64,000 bases of DNA from Atribacterota bacterium. GTDB taxonomy: Bacteria; Atribacterota; Atribacteria; Atribacterales; Caldatribacteriaceae. This document shows, one piece after another, positions 25,988 through 36,099 of this stretch. Both the position numbers and the translations under genes were made by a program. The DNA lies in NCBI GenBank assembly GCA_039638595.1, contig JBDIWM010000005.1, forward strand, positions 1 through 64,000. Direction: 5' to 3'. A model generated the notes under the pieces. The model saw only the letters and a program-made list of their open reading frames with translations, ran no database searches and was not told the origin of the DNA. Positions within the stretch are counted from its first letter, which is position 1; each line of letters starts with the position of its first letter.

Positions 25988-27327
25988 ACTATCTCCCCCT
26001 CTAGCTCATATGCAGAACCTTTTTTAACCCTTACCTGCAATATCGTTCCTGGAACAAACCGCTTTTTCCCGGTTACCCACACCTTGATTCGACAATCAAC
26101 CTGAGGCGCATCCCCATACGTTCGACCCCAAAGGTAGCGTTTTCCTCCACTTTGAGGACCTTCCTCCAGAATCACCTCCACCGTTTGACCTACAAGACCC
26201 CGATGAATCTCTTCCATAACCCCTTCCTGAAGATGCATGAGTATTTGATAGCGTTCTCTTTTGACCGTTTCTTCCACCATCTGGTTCAGAGTGAAAGCAG
26301 GAGTCCCTGGTTCCGACGAATAGCAAAATACCCCCATTCTTTCAAAGCGAACGTGGTACACAAAATTCAGGAGTTCTTCGAAAATTTCTTCATCTTCACC
26401 AGGAAAACCAACCATAAGGGTGGTCCTCAGGAAAACCCCAGGAATGAACGTCCTGATTCGAAGAAGTTGTTCCTCAAGCTGGGCTCGCGAAAAGGGACGA
26501 TTCATACCTTGTAAAATACGAGCATTAATGTGCTGCAGGGGAACATCAAGATATTTCACAACCTGCCTTGTGGAAGCCACCACCTCCAGAAGCTGGTCAT
26601 CAATCCCGTAAGGTGATACATACAAGAGTCGTAGCCACACCGAAGACGGCAGGTTTTCTCCCAACTTTTTCAGGAGAAAAGGTAAGCTCCTCCGATGATA
26701 CAAGTCTAAGCCGTAGGAAGATAAATCCTGTGCCACAAGAATGATTTCCCGAACACCCATCTCCACTAAGTTCAAAGCTTCCTGGATAATATCCTCCCAA
26801 GGTCGGCTCCGCAACGGACCACGTATAAGCGGAATGACGCAAAAACTACAGTGGTTATTGCAACCCTCGGCAATTTTAATATAGGCATAATGAGAGGGAG
26901 TGGCAAGCAATCTCTCGGTCCCGTGGTCGTAGAGAAAAGGAGGTCCATCGATAAAAAGCCGAGATGCAGCACTGTGTTCACCGTTTTTTAGAATTTCTAC
27001 AATGTGTGGAAAATCGTTCACTCCAATCCAGTAATCGACTTCGGGATACAGAGAGAGCGCCTTTTCTTTGATTCTTTCCACATAACAGCCCATGACTACC
27101 AGAACCTTACGAGGGTCTTTCTTTTTGAGCGATACAAATTTTCTGATCCATTCCTCTGTTTCACGGCGAGCATCATCGATAAAAGCACAGGTGTTTAAAA
27201 CAAGAACCTGCGCTTCTTCCAAAGAGGAAAAAAAATTATACCCTGCAGAAACCAGCTTACCTAAAGCGATTTCTGAATCAACCAGGTTTTTATCGCAACC
27301 CAAACTTACAAAGGCAATACGTTTCAC
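25984..27327 (-). CDS. rimO: Ribosomal protein S12 methylthiotransferase RimO
   Basis: 447 residues. It begins RIAFVSLGCDKNLVDSE, the RimO-specific variant of the N-terminal cluster domain. The radical-SAM motif is GCNNHCSFCVIPL, followed by the LYVSPYGID and LDVPLQHIN segments and a C-terminal TRAM domain. It methylthiolates the conserved Asp of ribosomal protein S12. Overlaps rodZ by four bases. Confidence 0.92.
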   Translation of the reverse strand: MKRIAFVSLGCDKNLVDSEIALGKLVSAGYNFFSSLEEAQVLVLNTCAFIDDARRETEEWIRKFVSLKKKDPRKVLVVMGCYVERIKEKALSLYPEVDYWIGVNDFPHIVEILKNGEHSAASRLFIDGPPFLYDHGTERLLATPSHYAYIKIAEGCNNHCSFCVIPLIRGPLRSRPWEDIIQEALNLVEMGVREIILVAQDLSSYGLDLYHRRSLPFLLKKLGENLPSSVWLRLLYVSPYGIDDQLLEVVASTRQVVKYLDVPLQHINARILQGMNRPFSRAQLEEQLLRIRTFIPGVFLRTTLMVGFPGEDEEIFEELLNFVYHVRFERMGVFCYSSEPGTPAFTLNQMVEETVKRERYQILMHLQEGVMEEIHRGLVGQTVEVILEEGPQSGGKRYLWGRTYGDAPQVDCRIKVWVTGKKRFVPGTILQVRVKKGSAYELEGEIV

Positions 27328-28058
27328 GGTCCAAAGGTTTGTTCGAAATCGCCACCCTCTGAAGCGAGATAACCCAGGTCGTTCCCGTTATGGTTTACCT
27401 TAATCCTATCACCGTCTTTTCCTGAAATCTCAATTGGCTCATTACTTTTAAAAATGTAACGCTTCCCGGGAACCAGTATCCCTGAAAACACGATCCGGTC
27501 CCCAGAACGAACTTCGCTCCAAGACAATCGCTCCGGCTCAAGCACCACCACAACTGAGAATTCAGGAATAGGCTGAGGAGTAGGAAGCACCACTTCCGGA
27601 GATACCGCTTCTTCGGCAGCAGGCACAGTACGATCTTCCTGGTTGAGCTTTGAGAAAATGGGCAAACGGTAAGAAATCAGAATGAAAACGAATGCCACCA
27701 GTAGTATGGTAAAGGTTACCATGAGGAAACGCAGGATATTCTTGTTTTTCTTTCGTCTCCCAGATATTTTCTCTGGCACAAGCGATACTTTTTCCTCTAT
27801 CCCCCCATACGCTTGCTTGAACAAAGCAAGCACTTCTTGGGAATCAACCCCTAAGAAACGGCTATAGATTTTCAGATATCCAGAAGCATATGTCCTTCCT
27901 GGAAGCCTATGCCATTCGCCATTTTCCAATGCTTCTAAATAAAGTGGAGAAATCAAGGTAGCTTCGCTCGCTTTTGCTAGATCCACCTTCCGTTCTTCCC
28001 GTTTCTTTCTTAGAAACTCCCCCAGTTGAACAGCAACTTCAATATTAAAATTGACCAT
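27324..28058 (-). CDS. rodZ: RodZ-like HTH membrane protein
   Basis: 244 residues. An N-terminal Cro/Xre-type helix-turn-helix (LGEFLRKKREERKVDLAKAS, about 11-75), a basic juxtamembrane patch (GRRKKNKN), one transmembrane helix (FLMVTFTILLVAFVFILISY, about 131-150) and a C-terminal DUF4115-like beta domain with SGILVPGKRYIFKS. RodZ links the MreB cytoskeleton to cell-wall elongation. The position after ftsK matches Firmicutes (ymfM). Confidence 0.85.
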   Translation of the reverse strand: MVNFNIEVAVQLGEFLRKKREERKVDLAKASEATLISPLYLEALENGEWHRLPGRTYASGYLKIYSRFLGVDSQEVLALFKQAYGGIEEKVSLVPEKISGRRKKNKNILRFLMVTFTILLVAFVFILISYRLPIFSKLNQEDRTVPAAEEAVSPEVVLPTPQPIPEFSVVVVLEPERLSWSEVRSGDRIVFSGILVPGKRYIFKSNEPIEISGKDGDRIKVNHNGNDLGYLASEGGDFEQTFGP

Positions 28059-30124
28059 TACTGTTCCCCTCTCCTCATGATAACTTTTCTCGGCTTACTC
28101 CCCTCATATGGGCCAACGATTCCCTCTCTTTCCATTCTTTCAATAAGCCGGGCAGCACGGTTAAACCCAATACGCAACCTCCTTTGCAGAAGCGAAGTGG
28201 AGGCCCGGCCACTCTCCATAACGATTTTTACCGCCTCTCCGTACACGTCGTCCTCGTCTTCAGAAATTTCTACTTCTTCGTCCCGAAATACGAACTCCAT
28301 GGAATAATGGATGCTCCCTTTCTGCCTCGACCAGTGTTCCACCACTTTTTTCGTTTCCTCAGTGCTAATAAAAGCCCCCTGCCCTCGAATGGGTTTACCG
28401 ACCCCGATGGGGGCAAACAACAAATCACCGTTCCCCAGGAGCTTCTCGGCTCCCGGCATATCCAGGATGGTCCGAGAATCAACCTGAGAATAGACTGCAA
28501 AAGCCAACCGGGAAGGAAAATTAGCCTTAATGAGGCCGGTAATCACATCCACCGAAGGTCTCTGGGTAGCAACGACAAGGTGAATGCCTACAGCCCTGGC
28601 CATTTGAGCCAGTCGGCAGATATATCCCTCCACATCCGAAGCAGCCGTCATCATCAAATCGGCAAGTTCATCAATAACGACCACCACATACGGTAACTGC
28701 TCTTTCTTTTCCACCAAACGGTTGTATTCGTCAACGTTCCGACAGGAAAGTTCCGAAAGGAGTTCATATCTCGAATCCATCTCCCGGCACAACCATTTTA
28801 AGAATTTGATGACCAGACGGACCTCAGAAATGACCGGGCCACAAAGATGAGGAAGTCCAGCATAGAGAGAAAGCTCAACCTTTTTGGGATCGATAAGGGC
28901 AATACGCAGAACATTTGGGTCAGATCGAAACAGTAGGCTCGCCAGAATTGTGTTAATACAGACACTCTTCCCTGAACCCGTTGCCCCAGCGATGAGCAAA
29001 TGTGGGGCTTCACGCAGGTCCCAGATCAGTGGCTTTCCAGCAACATCTTTCCCCAGCGCAATCTTAAGAGGAGATGGGTCCTGGTAAAACCCTTCCTCTT
29101 CCACCAATTCCCGCAGAGAAACAATTTCTTTACGCCGGTTTGGAATCTCAATACCGACTGCAGAACGACCAGGAATAGGAGCTTCGATCCTCACCGCCGC
29201 CACCGCAAAGGCTAAAGCAATGTCGTTAGACAAATTGACTATTTTGTTCACCTTAACTCCCGGGGCAGGCTGGAATTCGTACCTGGTCACGGTGGGACCA
29301 ACCTGAAAATTAGTCACTCTTCCAGCCACATTAAACTCTGCCAGGGTTTTTTCCAGTTTGGCTATTTCTTCGGCAATCTCTTTTCGGGTTTTTTCCTCTC
29401 CTTTAGCAGAATGAGAGGAAAGAATTCTTGAGGAAGGCAAAATCCATTCCTCCACTTCCTGGGGAGGAACAGATTTTTTTATTCTCTTGGGGCTCGATGT
29501 CTTGGAAACCAGAGAAGTAACTTCAAAGACTTCCTCAATTGAAGAAGCAGGAAAAACAGGAGAAGAAACAGGAGATTTCCAAGCCTCAGAAGAAGTGGAG
29601 TCGGAAGGAATCTTTTCAGGCTTTATAGAACCAGGCTTCTTACCCAAGGATTTTGCAAAGTGCACAAGTTGTCGAATCAGCTTTCCTTCACCAAGAAGGT
29701 ACGTACCCAGAAATGCAAAGAGGAACAGGAAAAGAAGGGTCCCACTCTCCCCCAGATAACGATTCAGTAGGGAATACAGAGCACTTCCAACCCTACCACC
29801 AAGATTGTAGTCTACAAGAATAACCTGGCTTTTCACTGCCCTTCTTTCCACCAATGTCAGAAAGATAAACAACCAGAGCAAGAGACCAATGATTCGACCG
29901 ATAAATCTATATCGTCTCACCAGGTTCAAGATGGCAATTTCGTAGGCAAGGTACGCCAAAAAAAATGGTAGCGCATAAGCCCCTATCCCCAGGGTAAAAA
30001 GAAAACTCACTTTGATCTTTTCCCCGATTACACCAACGCTAGTGGAGAAAAAAGACAACAAAATATAAAGGGCAAAAACACCCAGAAAGGAGACAATTAC
30101 AATTTTCCTTCCCTGCTCTGGCAT
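28058..30124 (-). CDS. ftsK: DNA translocase FtsK/SpoIIIE
   Basis: 688 residues. Four N-terminal membrane helices (about 8-150), a Ser/Pro-rich linker (about 165-225), then the motor domain with Walker A GATGSGKSVCINTILASLL, Walker B VVIDELADLMM and the GAEKLLGNGDLLF segment. A C-terminal winged-helix gamma domain (LLQRRLRIGFNRAARLIERME) reads polarity sequences. It pumps chromosomal DNA during division. The ATG at 30124 has only a distant ribosome binding site, part of which can pair in the preceding hairpin. Confidence 0.94.
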   Translation of the reverse strand: MPEQGRKIVIVSFLGVFALYILLSFFSTSVGVIGEKIKVSFLFTLGIGAYALPFFLAYLAYEIAILNLVRRYRFIGRIIGLLLWLFIFLTLVERRAVKSQVILVDYNLGGRVGSALYSLLNRYLGESGTLLFLFLFAFLGTYLLGEGKLIRQLVHFAKSLGKKPGSIKPEKIPSDSTSSEAWKSPVSSPVFPASSIEEVFEVTSLVSKTSSPKRIKKSVPPQEVEEWILPSSRILSSHSAKGEEKTRKEIAEEIAKLEKTLAEFNVAGRVTNFQVGPTVTRYEFQPAPGVKVNKIVNLSNDIALAFAVAAVRIEAPIPGRSAVGIEIPNRRKEIVSLRELVEEEGFYQDPSPLKIALGKDVAGKPLIWDLREAPHLLIAGATGSGKSVCINTILASLLFRSDPNVLRIALIDPKKVELSLYAGLPHLCGPVISEVRLVIKFLKWLCREMDSRYELLSELSCRNVDEYNRLVEKKEQLPYVVVVIDELADLMMTAASDVEGYICRLAQMARAVGIHLVVATQRPSVDVITGLIKANFPSRLAFAVYSQVDSRTILDMPGAEKLLGNGDLLFAPIGVGKPIRGQGAFISTEETKKVVEHWSRQKGSIHYSMEFVFRDEEVEISEDEDDVYGEAVKIVMESGRASTSLLQRRLRIGFNRAARLIERMEREGIVGPYEGSKPRKVIMRRGEQ

Positions 30125-30142
30125 CGTTTGTCAATCGCTCTC

Positions 30143-30178
30143 CTTACCCCTGCCGTCATCACTTTCGACGGGGGTAAG
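30143..30178 (-). other. Hairpin spanning the pnp stop codon and ftsK leader
   Basis: CTTACCCC and GGGGTAAG arms (8 bp) with an inner CGTC/GACG stem. On the minus strand the 3' arm contains GGGGTAAG, the start of the only purine-rich site before ftsK. No U-tract follows, so it is not a terminator. It may influence ftsK translation or protect the pnp mRNA end. Confidence 0.4.
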
Positions 30179-32285
30179 TTTTCGTCTCTTTGATAGGGGA
30201 TACAGTTGATGCTGCTTCTTTGTGGCTAAGGGTAATTCTCCCCAGAGAATCAATTCCTGTGACCTTGACCAGCAAATCATCTCCTACTTTGGCCACATCC
30301 TCCACCCGGCGCACCCGTTCACTAGACAATTGTGAAATGTGGCACAATCCTTCCCGACCAGGAAATATTTCCACAAATGCTCCAAAATCGGCAACACGAG
30401 TCACCTTACCAAGGTAGATTTTACCCACCTCGACGTCCTGGGTTACATTCCGAATCATTTCAATGGCCCTGGCTTTCCCCTCTTCGTTCCGCGAAAACAC
30501 CATCACCTTTCCATCATCTTTAATATCAATCGTGACACCCGTTTCCTCGACAATTCGTTTGATAATTTTTCCCCCAGGACCAATCAAGGCTCCAATCCGA
30601 TCCGGGTTGACTTCTACGATACCAATTCTTGGGGCATATGGTGAAATATACTCTCGAGGACGACTGAGCACTGCATCCATAATGTCAAGAATACGCCATC
30701 TTCCCTCTTTTGCTTCCAGGAGTGCTTGCCCCAAAAGTTCATGGCTCAAGCCCCTGTTTTTTACATCAAGCTGAATTGCCGTAATACCACTGCGGCTTCC
30801 GGCCACTTTAAAGTCCATTTCTCCATAATGGTCCTCAGAGCCAAGGATATCTCTCAGCAACATCCATCGGTCCTGAGAACGAATAAGACCAATTGATAAT
30901 CCAGCACAAGCCGCCTTGATGGGAACACCGGCATCCATGAGGGAAAGACTGCCTCCGCATACCGTGGCCATGGAAGAAGATCCATTTGATTCCAGAATTT
31001 CAGAAACCACTCTGATGGTGTATGGAAACTCCTCCTCCGGGGGAATAAAGCATTCAAGCGCCCTTTCTGCCAGAGCCCCATGACCAATCTCCCGTCGTCC
31101 AGGCCCTCTGAGGGGTCGCACTTCTCCAGTGCTATAAGGAGGAAAATTATAATGGAGCATGAACCGCTTTGCTTCTTCCTCTTGCAAACCGTCTACTTTT
31201 TGCTCCTCACTTTTTGCCCCCAAAGTGGTAATAACCAGAGCCTGGGTCTGACCCCTGGTGAAAAGGGAAGAACCATGGGTACGTGGCAGGAAACCCACTT
31301 CACAACTTATCGGCCTTATGTCCTGTGGAGTTCTTCCGTCCTGGCGGTATCCAGTGGTAAAAATGAGCCTCCGAACTTCTTCTTTCATTAATCTTTCCCA
31401 GGCTACGGTGAAGAAATTTGGCGTCCCGAATCGAGTTTCTCCTTCTTCGACGAACTTTCGGAAAAGGACCCGCATTTCCCCCTCCCGTACTTTTTTATCA
31501 GGAATGGTGATTCTTTTACGCACCTCATCCTGATAATTTTCGAGCAACCAGTCCCATAAACTTTCCCAAAATTCAGGTATCTTCAATTCTAATTTCGGCT
31601 TCCCAATCTGACGGATGATCTCCTCTTGCTGGTCAATACTTCTTTGGATTTCCTGATACCCGATCCGTAAAGCCTCTTTTACCCTTTCTTCATCGACTTC
31701 CCTGGCACCTGCTTCAATCATGGTGATTCCTTCCCTGGTTCCGGCAATCACCATATCCATCCCGCTTGAGGTCAATTTATCCAGAGTCGGATTAATCAGA
31801 ATTTCATTGCCAATTAACCCCACTCGACAGGCTCCTACTGGCCCCTCAAAGGGGATTTCCGAAATACCCAGAGCCAAGGAAGCACCAATAATCGAAATAA
31901 CATCAGGGGGATGGATCTCATCCACAGAAAGAACGGTTACCACAACCTGAATTTCGTTGCGGCAGAATTCAGAAAACAAGGGCCTGATGGAACGGTCAAT
32001 AAGCCGAGCACTCAGAATCGCTGCTACCCGGGGCTTTCCTTCTCTTTTGATAAATCCCCCTGGAATCTTTCCCGCAGCATAAAAACGTTCTTCAAACTCC
32101 ACCGAAAGAGGCGTAAAATCGACATCCTCCTTACTTTCTTCGTTCGTCGTAGCGGTAACCAGAACTACTGTATCGCCATACCGAACGGTAACCGCTCCTC
32201 CTGCCTGTTGTGCCAGTTTCCCTGTCTCGATAATCAGCGACTCATTTCCAAAACCAATTTCCCATTTCTTTTCTATTGTAAACAA
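30159..32285 (-). CDS. pnp: Polyribonucleotide nucleotidyltransferase (PNPase)
   Basis: 708 residues. Two RNase PH-like domains (first with TVVLVTATTNEE and FYAAGKIPGGFIKREG, second with SLFTRGQTQALVITTLG), a linking helical domain, a KH domain (IGALIGPGGKIIKRIVEETG, about 565) and a C-terminal S1 domain (GKIYLGKVTRVADFGAFVEI). It degrades RNA from the 3' end by phosphorolysis. It follows rpsO, the universal order. Confidence 0.96.
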   Translation of the reverse strand: MFTIEKKWEIGFGNESLIIETGKLAQQAGGAVTVRYGDTVVLVTATTNEESKEDVDFTPLSVEFEERFYAAGKIPGGFIKREGKPRVAAILSARLIDRSIRPLFSEFCRNEIQVVVTVLSVDEIHPPDVISIIGASLALGISEIPFEGPVGACRVGLIGNEILINPTLDKLTSSGMDMVIAGTREGITMIEAGAREVDEERVKEALRIGYQEIQRSIDQQEEIIRQIGKPKLELKIPEFWESLWDWLLENYQDEVRKRITIPDKKVREGEMRVLFRKFVEEGETRFGTPNFFTVAWERLMKEEVRRLIFTTGYRQDGRTPQDIRPISCEVGFLPRTHGSSLFTRGQTQALVITTLGAKSEEQKVDGLQEEEAKRFMLHYNFPPYSTGEVRPLRGPGRREIGHGALAERALECFIPPEEEFPYTIRVVSEILESNGSSSMATVCGGSLSLMDAGVPIKAACAGLSIGLIRSQDRWMLLRDILGSEDHYGEMDFKVAGSRSGITAIQLDVKNRGLSHELLGQALLEAKEGRWRILDIMDAVLSRPREYISPYAPRIGIVEVNPDRIGALIGPGGKIIKRIVEETGVTIDIKDDGKVMVFSRNEEGKARAIEMIRNVTQDVEVGKIYLGKVTRVADFGAFVEIFPGREGLCHISQLSSERVRRVEDVAKVGDDLLVKVTGIDSLGRITLSHKEAASTVSPIKETKTYPRRK

Positions 32286-32292
32286 CCTCCTC

Positions 32293-32562
32293 TTACTTCC
32301 TCAAACCTAATTTTTCCAAGATTGCGTAGTATCGATCCAGGTGGTATTTTTTCAAATAATTCAAAAGCCTCCTTCTTTGGCCAACCATCATAAAGAGACC
32401 TCTCCGAGAATGAAAATCCTTTGGATGCTGCTTTAAATGGTCCGTTAATTCTTTGATTCTCACCGTCAAAAGTGCGATTTGCACCTCAGGAGAACCAGTA
32501 TCTTCACCGTGAATTTTAAACTGTTCTATAATTTCCTTTTTCCTTTCTTTTGTGAGCGTCAA
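32293..32562 (-). CDS. rpsO: 30S ribosomal protein S15
   Basis: 89 residues, matching S15 throughout ([41 protein letters not shown]). It binds the central domain of 16S rRNA. Located between ribF and pnp as in most bacteria. Confidence 0.96.
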   Translation of the reverse strand: MTLTKERKKEIIEQFKIHGEDTGSPEVQIALLTVRIKELTDHLKQHPKDFHSRRGLFMMVGQRRRLLNYLKKYHLDRYYAILEKLGLRK

Positions 32563-32568
32563 CTTTTT

Positions 32569-33549
32569 CTACACCTCCACTATAGCATTCAAAGGGTAGT
32601 TTATCACACTGCTTCGCCCCTGTAAATATCGGTAAAACGCTTCCAAATCGAGGTCCATCTGGTTCTTCAGCTTCTGGATAGAAGAAAAGGCTCTCTCCCC
32701 GCGGATAAAAGCAACTAACTGGACAACCATCCTTTTTCCATAAAGACCAGGAGACTGAAAGGAAGGAATAAAAGTTTCAACGACTCTACGGTGGTAATCC
32801 TTCAAGGTAGGCCGATATCCCACATGGGTGAGAGCAGGCATCCAATCCTTTAGACCTTTCCAGAACACATACGAAACGTACACTCCATGAGGAGGAAGAA
32901 TTTTAACCGCTGGGGGATAGAGATTCGCCGTTGGAAAACCCAGCTTGCTCCCCAGCTTTCTCCCTTTTCGTACCGTTCCAATAATGGTGAAATTGTAACC
33001 CAAAAGGCGATTCACCTCGTTCAGTTCACCTCGAGTGAGCAATGTTCGAATGCCAGAACTCGATATGCATACTCCGTTATCCTCAAGAGAGGGAATACAT
33101 ACCACTTCCACTCCCTTTGCCCCGAAGTATCGTCGAATTAACGGTACGTCCCCAGCCGCCTGATACCCAAAACGGAAATTTTCTCCCACAAAAACCTTTT
33201 CTGGAGAAAGCCGAGAGTAAATGCCATGTAAAAACTCTTGAGGGGAAGTAAAGCGCATGGCTGCATCAAACCGAAGAAAACGCACCAGCATTCCCGGAAA
33301 AAACTGCTGAATAAGACGACACTTCTCTCCATATGTCGTAAGGTACTGTAACACATACCTTCCTCGCCCAGCCAGGAAATTCTGAGGATGAGGGTAAAAT
33401 GTAATAACTTCCACATTATCTTCACCATGGACTTTGAAACGGTACGCTGTTTTCAGTACTTCCTGGTGTCCTCGATGCAGACCATCAAAAAAACCCAAAG
33501 CCACAACCCGCTTTCCCAAGAGGCTTTTCCATCCCCGAATTACGTGCAT
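32569..33549 (-). CDS. ribF: Bifunctional riboflavin kinase / FAD synthetase
   Basis: 326 residues. The N-terminal adenylyltransferase domain includes ALGFFDGLHRGHQEVL and VGENFRFGYQAAGD; the C-terminal kinase domain includes GRKLGSKLGFPTANLYP, HGVYVSYV and the HVGYRPT segment. It makes FMN and FAD from riboflavin. Follows truB closely, the common order. Confidence 0.93.
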   Translation of the reverse strand: MHVIRGWKSLLGKRVVALGFFDGLHRGHQEVLKTAYRFKVHGEDNVEVITFYPHPQNFLAGRGRYVLQYLTTYGEKCRLIQQFFPGMLVRFLRFDAAMRFTSPQEFLHGIYSRLSPEKVFVGENFRFGYQAAGDVPLIRRYFGAKGVEVVCIPSLEDNGVCISSSGIRTLLTRGELNEVNRLLGYNFTIIGTVRKGRKLGSKLGFPTANLYPPAVKILPPHGVYVSYVFWKGLKDWMPALTHVGYRPTLKDYHRRVVETFIPSFQSPGLYGKRMVVQLVAFIRGERAFSSIQKLKNQMDLDLEAFYRYLQGRSSVINYPLNAIVEV

Positions 33550-33554
33550 TGCTT

Positions 33555-34448
33555 TTACTCCGGAAGAACGATTTTGGGCTGCAATTGCCAGGGTCCCGTT
33601 TTTTTGCCCAACCCTAAAAATTGACCATCTCGGTACACTTTGAACCAGTTCCCTTCTTCCACAGGGACACCTCTCACCATATTCCCATTCCTGAAGTGTC
33701 TTGCTGTCTCTTCGTTTACCGTAATCGAAGGTATCCAGTACAACCCTTCATCAATGGAAAATGACTTTTCCCAAAGAACACTCCTGGTCATACAACCATC
33801 AAAAACATCAATACTCCCCTCAAAATTGAATTTCCCTACGCTTTCCCGTCGCAACGCAAAGAGGTATGCTCCCAATCCTAATCTCTTTCCCAATTCGAAA
33901 GATAGGCTCCGCACATAGGTTCCACTGGAACACTCTACCAGAATCTCTGCCTCTCCAAACCGCCCTTCCTGACACCTCACCAGGGTTAGGGAATAGATTT
34001 GAACCGTTTTTCTCAACTCTGGAACAGTAAGACCCTTTCGGGCATATTTGTGGAGTGATTTCCCTTTATACTTGGAAGCAGAAAATGCCGGGACCCTCTG
34101 TACAATCGTTCCTTGATATTCCTCGAGAACCTGAACCAGTTGTTCCATCTGCAACTCACCCTGACTCCATTCCGTAATCCGGCCATGAACATCATAGGTA
34201 TCGGTACTTATGCCAAAGCGAATCCACGCCCGGTACACTTTAGAAAGACTCTGAAAAAGAGAGGAAAAACGAGTAGCTTTCCCCCAGCAAACTACGAGGA
34301 CTCCTCTTGCAAACGGATCCAAAGTTCCCGCGTGTCCGGCTTTACTCCCAAGAACGGCACCAACTCTTTCCACAACCTGTCTGGAGGTAAAACCTACCGG
34401 TTTATAGACGTTCAGAATTCCTCCCGAAATCTCCGCTCCAAATCCCAT
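33555..34448 (-). CDS. truB: tRNA pseudouridine-55 synthase
   Basis: 297 residues if the ATG at 34448 is used, placing the usual short leader before GILNVYKPVGFTS. The frame can extend to a TTG at 34493 inside nrnA. None of the candidates has a good ribosome binding site, so translation is probably coupled to nrnA. The catalytic Asp lies in KAGHAGTLDPFARGVLVV. A C-terminal PUA-like region is present. Confidence 0.92.
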   Translation of the reverse strand: MGFGAEISGGILNVYKPVGFTSRQVVERVGAVLGSKAGHAGTLDPFARGVLVVCWGKATRFSSLFQSLSKVYRAWIRFGISTDTYDVHGRITEWSQGELQMEQLVQVLEEYQGTIVQRVPAFSASKYKGKSLHKYARKGLTVPELRKTVQIYSLTLVRCQEGRFGEAEILVECSSGTYVRSLSFELGKRLGLGAYLFALRRESVGKFNFEGSIDVFDGCMTRSVLWEKSFSIDEGLYWIPSITVNEETARHFRNGNMVRGVPVEEGNWFKVYRDGQFLGLGKKTGPWQLQPKIVLPE

Positions 34449-34449
34449 T

Positions 34450-35454
34450 TCATCGTATGGCGGTTTTCGACCCATAGGGGACACTTTGCACAAATTTCAG
34501 CACTTTCTGGATGACCGTTTCCAGTTCTCCGGTAATCTTAAAACCAGCCGCTTTTAAATGTCCCCCTCCTCCGAAATGGTGGGCAATTGAAAGGACCTCA
34601 CGTTCTCCCTGCGCCCTTAGACTAACTTTGAAAACCTTCTCCTCAGTTTCTCTGAAAAGAATGGAAATCTCCACCCCGGGAATGTACAGACCATAATCCA
34701 CAATTCCTTCCGTATCTTCTACCCCGGCATGGAACTCGGCGAAATCCCGCCTTACAAGATACGTGTAGGAAATACCAGAATCACCATCATAAACCAGGCG
34801 TTCCAGAGCACGCCCCAAAAGTTTCAAGGCCTCGGAACGCCGAAAACGGAAGTTGTAACGCATGACTTCGGAAACCGAAGCTCCATGCACAATAAGGTCT
34901 TCGAGAATAGTAAGCATTCTAGAATCAATTTCCACAAAGCTAAAACCACCGGTATCAGAAATAAGTCCGTTCAGAATACTTGAAGCAACGAATTTATTGA
35001 GTGAAATGTTCATCTCCTTGAACAACGCATATACCAACATGGTTGAGGATGCTTCCGGGGCTACCCAGTTCACGTTGCCGAAGAAAGAATTATCAGGATG
35101 ATGGTCAACGTTAATAACGAAGGAAAATTTTTTGACCATCTCGCTCATCTCCCCTAAGCGGGATAGATTGGAACAGTCCACGACAATTAACGCTTCAAAG
35201 ACATGCTCTTTTCCAAGGTACGCTTGACAGAAATCATTATAGGAAAGGATTTTCTCTGTCTCAGGGAGAAACCTGCAAAAGTAAGGCACACTCCCATTAT
35301 TCACCATGATAACATGTTTACCCAAAGAGGAAAGCAACGCATAGAAAGACAGGAGTGCTCCAATTCCATCACCATCGACATTCTGGTGTGAGACCACCAC
35401 AAAATGGTGGTGCGATTGAATGGCTTCGATAACCTCGATAATGGATTTATTCAT
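34450..35454 (-). CDS. nrnA: NrnA-type oligoribonuclease / pAp phosphatase (DHH family)
   Basis: 334 residues with the DHH-family motifs VSHQNVDGDGIGALL, VVDCSNLSRLGE, NVDHHPDN and a C-terminal DHHA1 domain ending in HHFGGGGHLKAAGF. It degrades two- to five-nucleotide RNA fragments and the by-product pAp. It overlaps rbfA by eight bases. The order rbfA-nrnA-truB is a frequent arrangement. Confidence 0.92.
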   Translation of the reverse strand: MNKSIIEVIEAIQSHHHFVVVSHQNVDGDGIGALLSFYALLSSLGKHVIMVNNGSVPYFCRFLPETEKILSYNDFCQAYLGKEHVFEALIVVDCSNLSRLGEMSEMVKKFSFVINVDHHPDNSFFGNVNWVAPEASSTMLVYALFKEMNISLNKFVASSILNGLISDTGGFSFVEIDSRMLTILEDLIVHGASVSEVMRYNFRFRRSEALKLLGRALERLVYDGDSGISYTYLVRRDFAEFHAGVEDTEGIVDYGLYIPGVEISILFRETEEKVFKVSLRAQGEREVLSIAHHFGGGGHLKAAGFKITGELETVIQKVLKFVQSVPYGSKTAIR

Positions 35455-35800
35455 TTCTTTCTTCTTGTTCCATCCGATTAAGAAGTGCTACAACCTGAAA
35501 AGCTTTTTCAAAAATATTGTCAGCTACAAAAAGGATTTCGGGCATAAACCTTATCCGGATTCGCTGGGCCAGCTCTGCTTTCACAAAACCAGTAGCTTTC
35601 TGGAGAATTTTTATTTTTTCTTCTCTTTCCTCTCCCTCTTCGAAACTGACAAAAATTTTTGCCTGTCGGATATCTGGTGAGACCTCAACCCTCGTGATGG
35701 TGAATCGCTTGATACGAGGATCCTCAACCCGCGAAAGGAGTATTTGAGAAACTTCCCTTTTTATCAACTCAGCAACCCTTTTGGGTCTTTGTTCTTTCAC
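35447..35800 (-). CDS. rbfA: Ribosome-binding factor A
   Basis: 117 residues with the RbfA KH-like fold: RPKRVAELIKREVSQILL at the N-terminus, IKRFTITRVEVSPDIRQAKIFV and IRIRFMPEILFVADN near the end. It assists maturation of the 16S rRNA 5' end. Confidence 0.93.
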   Translation of the reverse strand: MKEQRPKRVAELIKREVSQILLSRVEDPRIKRFTITRVEVSPDIRQAKIFVSFEEGEEREEKIKILQKATGFVKAELAQRIRIRFMPEILFVADNIFEKAFQVVALLNRMEQEERNE

Positions 35801-35817
35801 GCTCTTTCACCACACTT

Positions 35818-36099
35818 TCACAAGATATCTACAGTGAGGTTACTCACCTCAACACGATCATCATCTTCAATAAACCGTACAATCTGGTCAATTATGGACC
35901 GTACGCTTCTCTCATCGAGTCCGATGCAAGAAATTCCCAAACCTCCTCTTTTCCACTGCGTATCAACCGGAATTTCCACAATGGATATATTGAAACGGTT
36001 CCGGAGCTTCTGCTTCATAGAATTCATGACTCTTCTTTTATCTTTAAGGGAAAGGCTACCATTGATAAAAAGTTCAACCTGACAAACTCCGACTCTCAT
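35818..36099 (-). CDS. ylxP: DUF503 protein YlxP
   Basis: 93 residues, matching YlxP/DUF503 (MRVGVCQVELFINGSLSLKD, then KRRVMNSMKQKLRNRFNISI). It is small, ferredoxin-like, and found between infB and rbfA in Firmicutes and other phyla. Probably linked to ribosome assembly. The start overlaps the infB stop by four bases. Confidence 0.9.
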   Translation of the reverse strand: MRVGVCQVELFINGSLSLKDKRRVMNSMKQKLRNRFNISIVEIPVDTQWKRGGLGISCIGLDERSVRSIIDQIVRFIEDDDRVEVSNLTVDIL